Positions 59,130 to 64,000 of a DNA stretch of 64,000 nt are shown here, one piece after another (position 1 is the first letter of the stretch; each line of letters begins with the position of its first letter). Source of the DNA: Leishmania mexicana MHOM/GT/2001/U1103 (lineage: Eukaryota; Euglenozoa; Kinetoplastea; Trypanosomatida; Trypanosomatidae); the NCBI RefSeq assembly GCF_000234665.1, contig NC_018338.1, positions 598,084 to 662,083 of the forward strand. Reading direction: 5' to 3'. The notes beneath the pieces are model-generated. The model did no database searches. It was not told the origin of the DNA and worked only from the letters and a program-made list of their open reading frames with translations. The position numbers were made by a program, and so were the translations under genes.

Positions 59130-60491
59130 AGAGCTGTCTTTCTGGCGCCACCGCTACTCACACGTCACTGGTTGTCGTATAGCACGCGTACCTATGCTTG
59201 CGGCTGCGTATTGCTTCGGCCGCTTCCGTGAAAGCGGGAGAGTGTGGCGACCGAAAAGTCCATTTTTTACTAGAGGCTCACTCTTTTTTTTGTTGCACTT
59301 TCCTGTTAGCTGGTATCGACTCATAGAAGTTCGTGCTCATAGATGAGAAGGGCGCGCGTGTAGCTGCCCAGTTACAATGAAGCACATCCTTTTTTCTTCG
59401 TGTGTGTGTTTGTTGCCCAAGTCAGGCGAACTCTGCTTAATGACCGCCAGTCCCTGCTGCTTTTATTTATTTCTGGAAGAAACCGCTCTCATGACGAGGG
59501 GGGGGGCACCTCACCGTTGCACCTCAGGGTCCAGCACCCTCACTCTGTGTCTGGGGGGGAGGCCAAGCAGCACCCCCCCTATCCCTGCCAATGCCGAACC
59601 GCTTGCAGTGGTGACGCAGGGCCAAGCACCCACGACGTGGTGGTGTCAGTGCGCTTCATCGCTGCTCATGCCGGCAGCGTGTCAGCGTGACTCGAACGTA
59701 CTCCGCCCGGCCCTCGCACTGCCCACTGGTGGTGGGTGGCCTGCGTGCCGCCGCGAGGGATGCACCAGGGATGGCGACTGGCATGATGTGAGCCGCTGTG
59801 AGGCGACATGCGAGGCGGCGGATCGGTAGGGTACCGAGGCCGCGCTCAGCCGACCGAGCCGCCGCACTGCTGCGCTGGCGTGTGTCCGCGGCTGCGTTGC
59901 ACCACGAGACGGGTCTGGGACTGGCCGGAGGGGCTGCAGAGTGGCGTTGGACTCCTGCTGCACGGCAGAGAATGGACACACACACGTTGGAAAGAAAAAA
60001 GGACATCAAAAGGAAGAGACCGCAACAGCGGGTCACACACAACGGCGGCTTGTCGACACGCGATGCCATAAGTTGGCGGACTGAAACTGTTCCATAAGAC
60101 GAACGGTCGGCAGATGAGCCCATGGTTTAGTCGTGCATTTTCGTGCTAGGCTCTCCCCAACTGAAGAACCGAAAGCGTTAGATGTACCTGTTCTTACAAC
60201 GCGACTAGACGTGAACGAAAAAGTGTTTTTGTGCTTCTCTGTGTCACATCTTTCTCTTCTTTTTCTCAACATCGATTTACTTTTTTCTCACCGTCTTCTC
60301 GCGCTGGTACCTGGGGTGTGGGGGTTCCGGGAGACACAGAGCCACGCGCATATATCGGGCTTACCCCAGAAGCCACAGAAAGGGACGCACACGCACGCAC
60401 AAGGTCAGCGAAGCGTCAAGGGTGACTCTGAGAAATCGGAGCGTGACCGTTCAGCTCTGCTCGTGTTGAGGGTAGCCGCGCGCAGTCCATC
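59130..60491. other. Intergenic region carrying SIDER-like copy 4
   Basis: No gene seen. The retroposon at 59491-60000 lies in the 3' UTR of DPB2. The right part is CT-rich, as expected before the next start. Confidence 0.65.
59491..60000 (+). mobile_element. SIDER-like short retroposon, copy 4 (plus orientation)
   Basis: About 510 bp, the same sequence as copies 1-3 but inverted, so it too is in the sense of its transcription unit. It begins ATGACGAGGGGGGGGGCACC and ends after GGACACACACACG with an A-rich tail GGAAAGAAAAAA. The segment between the CA repeat and the A-rich tail is a little shorter than in the other copies. An A-rich 3' end is expected for LINE-mobilised elements. Confidence 0.7.
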
Positions 60492-61487
60492 ATGAAGCGT
60501 CCTCGCGGTGGCTACACCGACTCCAACGACGAGCGCGCAGGCAAGGTGCACGCCTTCATTAAGAGTCTTCAGTTTTCTGTTCCGCTCTACCGCCTCCGTG
60601 AGCAGCAGGACCGCCGCGAGTGTCCCAAATGTCACAAGCGTCGCCTCTTCTACTGCTATGACTGCCTCATTACCGTACACCCGGAGTCCCACCCACCACC
60701 GCTGGCACTGCCACTTAACGTGTACGTTGTGTTGCACCCCAACGAGCTTCGCGGCAAGAGCACTAGCTTGGCTGCGTCGACCATTTCACCCGACTTGCAC
60801 ATTGTAGAGTATCCGGCGGTGCCGGAGCAGCTCGAGCCAGAGCTCACGCTGGTCTTGTATCCCAGCGATCAGAGCGTGGAGCTGCATGAGGTGGAGCATC
60901 TTGACCAGTACAAGAACGTCGTCTTCATTGACAGCACGTGGCAGCAGAGCAAAGCGATTGCACGGGATGAACGGGTGAGCAAACTTAAGCACGTCCGCAT
61001 CAAGTCGCAGACGTCGCTCTTCTGGCGCTTCCAAAACAATGATCCGACCTACCTCGCCACCGTCGAGGCGATCTACTTCTTTCTGCGCGAGTATATCACC
61101 CAAGTGAATAAGCTGAAGGCACAATCGGAGCACAGTGGCAGCAGCCCATCACCACCCCCGCCCGCGCACCAGGTCGAGTCGAAGGACAGCAAAGCCTCCA
61201 CGTCGGCCATCAGCGAAATCAGTCCGAAGACCGCTGATGGGGCGGCGAGCAGCGCCGACGCCACCTCCTCCTACCACGGGGAAGTGGATGACCTCCTCTT
61301 CTACTACATCAACCAGTACATCGGAGTCCAGCAGCGCTACACCAGCGGCAATCCGAACAAGTACACCGACCGCCACTTCAGCGGGTACATTATCCAAAAC
61401 ACCTCATGGGACGAGCTCGTTGCGCCGCCGCCGGCTGACAGCAACACCAGCGAAAAGGTGACCGAACCGCCACGCGAGATTGAGTAA
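60492..61487 (+). CDS. DTWD1: DTW-domain tRNA-uridine aminocarboxypropyltransferase, DTWD1-like
   Basis: 331 residues from the ATG at 60492. A zinc-knuckle-like C44-x2-C47 and C55-x2-C58 (CPKCHKRRLFYCYDC) opens the domain. The DTW signature appears as FIDSTWQQSKAI (147-150 DSTW), followed by RIKSQTSLFWRFQ and LATVEAIYFFLRE. These are the SPOUT-like DTW/TapT features. Family enzymes transfer the 3-amino-3-carboxypropyl group of S-adenosylmethionine to uridine in tRNA (acp3U). DTWD1 in humans modifies position 20. A Ser/Ala/Pro-rich insert lies at about 215-255 before the conserved C-terminal part (LLFYYINQYIGVQQRYTSG). Upstream DNA is CT-rich with several AG acceptors. Confidence 0.92.
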   Translation: MKRPRGGYTDSNDERAGKVHAFIKSLQFSVPLYRLREQQDRRECPKCHKRRLFYCYDCLITVHPESHPPPLALPLNVYVVLHPNELRGKSTSLAASTISPDLHIVEYPAVPEQLEPELTLVLYPSDQSVELHEVEHLDQYKNVVFIDSTWQQSKAIARDERVSKLKHVRIKSQTSLFWRFQNNDPTYLATVEAIYFFLREYITQVNKLKAQSEHSGSSPSPPPPAHQVESKDSKASTSAISEISPKTADGAASSADATSSYHGEVDDLLFYYINQYIGVQQRYTSGNPNKYTDRHFSGYIIQNTSWDELVAPPPADSNTSEKVTEPPREIE

Positions 61488-62552
61488 GGGTAGGGCACGC
61501 GCACATGGGTCTCTCTTTGAATGTGTGTGTGTGTGTGCGTCTGAGTTGATTTGAGGCTTCCACGCACTCAGAAGGCGAAGCAGTCGTACAATGACCGCGT
61601 TCACCTGCATGGCACTGGTGTTTGCGTGTGTAAAGCACATGCCTTGGGCGCTTCTTCCTCTTTGGTGCGATTGCCACAGAGGGCGCGCCCACATGGTCGT
61701 TTCTCCAACAGCCCTCCCTCCACTTCCCACCCGTAAACACGTGTAACGTCCATGAAAAAGAAAAGAATGCGAATAACAAAGTTTCTCGAGTCGCATCGCC
61801 GCCTTCGTGCGACTTGATCTTTATCTTCGCTTCCAGCGTCCGTGACGCAGGTTGGCGCTTCGAAGGAGAGAAAATAGACCTCCCTCGTTGCACACGCAAG
61901 GCTCACATCCGAGCTGCGTACGCAAGATTGTTGCAGATACCTTGTTTTCTGCGTGTATGCGTGAGGGTTGCCTCTCCTTGCAAGAAGCGACGCAAAAAGT
62001 GCGCTGAGCAGAGCCGATCTCGCCTGCCCTCCACCACTTCCCAGAGGAGGTGTGCTGTGATGGACGATGCGTCTGCATCCTATTTATGCCATCCCCGTCA
62101 CACAGAGACGTACATGCTTATGAGGGCACATGCACATCGTCCTCCTCCTCCTCCTCCATGCAGCATCACTCTCTCTCTTCATCCCCATCGCGGCGCCTCC
62201 CGCTGTGCTCTACATTTCCCAGCGCACCATATCTCCCCGCCCCAGTACATACACTCACGCGTCAGAGCACGCACGCCACACTGTCCGGCATCGACCCGCG
62301 GCCGAGTCGAAAGCGTGTGTTTGTATGTGTGTGTGTGTGTGACTGGAGGGTCGCCCCGCGTGTCCAATGCATCCCTGCACTCCTCAACGCTGCTTTCAAC
62401 ACATCCCTTTTTTAATTTTCATATTGCGTCACTTGTAACGATACGCCTCATTTTGGCATCTACATCCAGAGACACACACACACACACACACAGATAGCGG
62501 CAAGGTAGGCCCTTTTCTGTCGTCTTTAGCGTGGCAGTTTTCTCTTCCCCGA
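61488..62552. other. Intergenic region
   Basis: No gene seen. (TG)n at 62325-62341 and (CA)n at 62472-62492. The likely splice acceptor for trypanin is CGTCTTTAG ending at 62529, giving a leader of only about 23 nt. Confidence 0.6.
62472..62492. repeat. (CA)n microsatellite
   Basis: About ten CA units, 60 bp upstream of the trypanin start codon. Confidence 0.9.
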
Positions 62553-63938
62553 ATGCCACCGAAGGGGAAATCGGCGGTGCGGAGCGGCGGCGCAGCTGCA
62601 AGCGCGTCGCCTGTGGCCGCGCCGCAAGTCGATGGCAAGGATATCTGGTTGGCGACGGATGCCCTGCAAAAGACGAATGCGATGCGCAACTACTTCCAAC
62701 TCGAGCGGGACCGCATCATCGCCTTCTGGAACATCTCCAAGAGGGAGCTCGAGGACATCAAGGAGTCGATTCGCGAAAAGGAGCAGGAGAAGGCAGAGCA
62801 GGCGGAGCGGCATGAGGTAGAGAAGCAAATCTTCAAGCAGAAGATCCGCCACCTACTGTACGAAAACCAGGTTCAGCTTTCTACCATGAAGGAGGAGGCG
62901 CAGCGTGCACTGACAAGCCGGGAGGAGGAGTACCGTACGAAGGAGAGCAACGCTGCCCGCAACCTGCGCGACACGAAGCTGGCGGACCGTGAACTGGAGG
63001 TGCGGCATCTGGAGCAGCAGCGCGCGCTGCTTACCCAGCAGGACAAGGAGATTGCAGAGCAGCAATCGAATTTTGAGCGAGAGATCAAGGAGATGCACCT
63101 CCGGTACGAAGACTTGCTGAAGAGTGTGCGTGAGGAGATGGACGAGGCCCGGAAAGAGGAGCTCGGCCGCATCGAGGAGCGTAAGGAGAAGCACATCGCG
63201 GAGCTGAGGGAGACCCATGAGCGCACCTTCAACGAAATCAAGGACTACTTTAGCGAGATCACCTCGAACAACTTAGAAACCATTCGAACTCTCAAAGATG
63301 AGGTTTACGCTCGAAAGCGGACCGAAACACACAATGAGCGTGCCATGTACGAAGTGGCGCAGCGGAACAAGAGGCTCACCGAGCCACTCGCCAAACTGGA
63401 AAACCAGAAAAAGGTCCTCGGGCTGGAGCTGGAAAACTACCTGGCGGACAAGGAGGCCCTTGCAGAGGTGAAGCGGTCCGTCAAGGATACTCAGCAGGAA
63501 ATCCAAACTGTCTCCTGGGAGCACGAGGTCCTCTCGCAGCGTTACGCGAAACTTGTCGAGGACCGTGATATCATCTTGAAGAAGTACAACGCCATGCTCC
63601 AAGACATCCAGCGCAAGTCAGCGTTCCGACGTGTGCTGATTCAAAAGAAGTTGGAGTTGGTGCAGACGCAGTTGGAGGGACGCGATGCGAAGCTGACGGA
63701 GCTGCTGAAGCGTGCGAACGTGAACCCGGATGACTTGAAGGAGCTGGAGCAGAAGGTGCACGACCTCATCTCGGAGAAGGACAAGACGATCGAGGACCTG
63801 AAGCAGCTGCTGTTCCGCCTCACCACCCAAAGCGAGCACGTTGTCGCCACATACGAGTCCTACATGGAAAATAATGGGGTGTCGGGGTGGGTTGGCATCT
63901 CAGGCGCTGCATCTGGGGCAGCGTCGATTCGTGCATGA
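62553..63938 (+). CDS. DRC4: Trypanin (DRC4/GAS8), nexin-dynein regulatory complex subunit
   Basis: 461 residues from the ATG at 62553, close in length to known trypanin and GAS8 proteins. After a Lys/Ala-rich head it carries the family block RNYFQLERDRIIAFWNISKR near 45-64, then HEVEKQIFKQKIRHLLYENQ, HERTFNEIKDYFSEITSNNL, RNKRLTEPLAKLENQKKVLG and WEHEVLSQRYAKLVEDRDII. All of these correspond to GAS8/PF2 positions. Nearly the whole chain is coiled coil. It anchors the nexin-dynein regulatory complex to axonemal doublets and is needed for coordinated flagellar beating. The C-terminal 20 residues are Gly/Ala/Ser-rich. Confidence 0.97.
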   Translation: MPPKGKSAVRSGGAAASASPVAAPQVDGKDIWLATDALQKTNAMRNYFQLERDRIIAFWNISKRELEDIKESIREKEQEKAEQAERHEVEKQIFKQKIRHLLYENQVQLSTMKEEAQRALTSREEEYRTKESNAARNLRDTKLADRELEVRHLEQQRALLTQQDKEIAEQQSNFEREIKEMHLRYEDLLKSVREEMDEARKEELGRIEERKEKHIAELRETHERTFNEIKDYFSEITSNNLETIRTLKDEVYARKRTETHNERAMYEVAQRNKRLTEPLAKLENQKKVLGLELENYLADKEALAEVKRSVKDTQQEIQTVSWEHEVLSQRYAKLVEDRDIILKKYNAMLQDIQRKSAFRRVLIQKKLELVQTQLEGRDAKLTELLKRANVNPDDLKELEQKVHDLISEKDKTIEDLKQLLFRLTTQSEHVVATYESYMENNGVSGWVGISGAASGAASIRA

Positions 63939-64000
63939 AAAGAGGAAAAAGAAGCAAAGATGAGTAGTGGCACGGGAGCACTGTTTTTCCTCGTACCTGT

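Noticed and set aside
1..63999. CRISPR arrays, bacterial operons, rRNA, tRNA and riboswitches
   Set aside because: Looked for direct-repeat/spacer patterns and conserved RNA motifs and saw none. The gene content is eukaryotic throughout.

Overview
The window looks like nuclear DNA of a trypanosomatid, most likely Leishmania or a close relative. Coding regions are GC-rich and intron-less. All genes from the left edge to about 51 kb lie on the minus strand and all recognisable genes from 54.1 kb to the right edge lie on the plus strand. Intergenic DNA is long, full of (CA)n, (TA)n and G/C runs, and has strong pyrimidine tracts upstream of start codons, as expected for polycistronic transcription with trans-splicing. 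Species is not determinable from what I can see. Recognition of families is from reading the translations, with no database search.

Left arm (minus strand, 1 to about 52.8 kb, transcribed right to left). From the strand switch outward: a frameshifted UDP-glycosyltransferase relic (51.4-52.8), a roadblock dynein light chain, a USP7-type deubiquitinase, casein kinase 2 alpha, a membrane-tethered cyclophilin-like protein, RCL1 (18S rRNA processing), an LRR/coiled-coil protein, a four-helix membrane protein, ribosomal protein L26 (uL24), a PMS2-type MutL protein, a CEP131/AZI1 homologue, a coiled-coil protein, an EF-hand protein with a CAAX box, a 1949-residue LamG/neurobeachin-like protein without a BEACH domain, a 953-residue polytopic membrane protein, an alpha-helical 775-residue protein, and a truncated type II membrane protein at the edge.

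Strand-switch region (52.8-54.1 kb). This is a divergent junction with no convincing gene, a C10 tract and a G12 tract about 270 bp apart, and visibly lower GC than the flanks. By analogy with known Leishmania chromosomes it is the likely start of RNA polymerase II transcription in both directions.

Right arm (plus strand, 54.1 kb to the end): a small single-helix membrane protein, the proteasomal ubiquitin receptor Rpn13, a TM/coiled-coil protein, DNA polymerase epsilon subunit B, a DTWD1-type tRNA aminocarboxypropyltransferase, and trypanin (DRC4/GAS8).

Four copies of a roughly 510-bp SIDER-like retroposon sit in intergenic DNA. They are almost identical, which is unusual for this normally degenerate family, and each is oriented with its host transcription unit (three minus, one plus). 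The genes do not form a functional operon. As usual in these organisms, unrelated functions are co-transcribed, although several (CEP131, trypanin, dynein light chain) belong to the flagellum or its motors.
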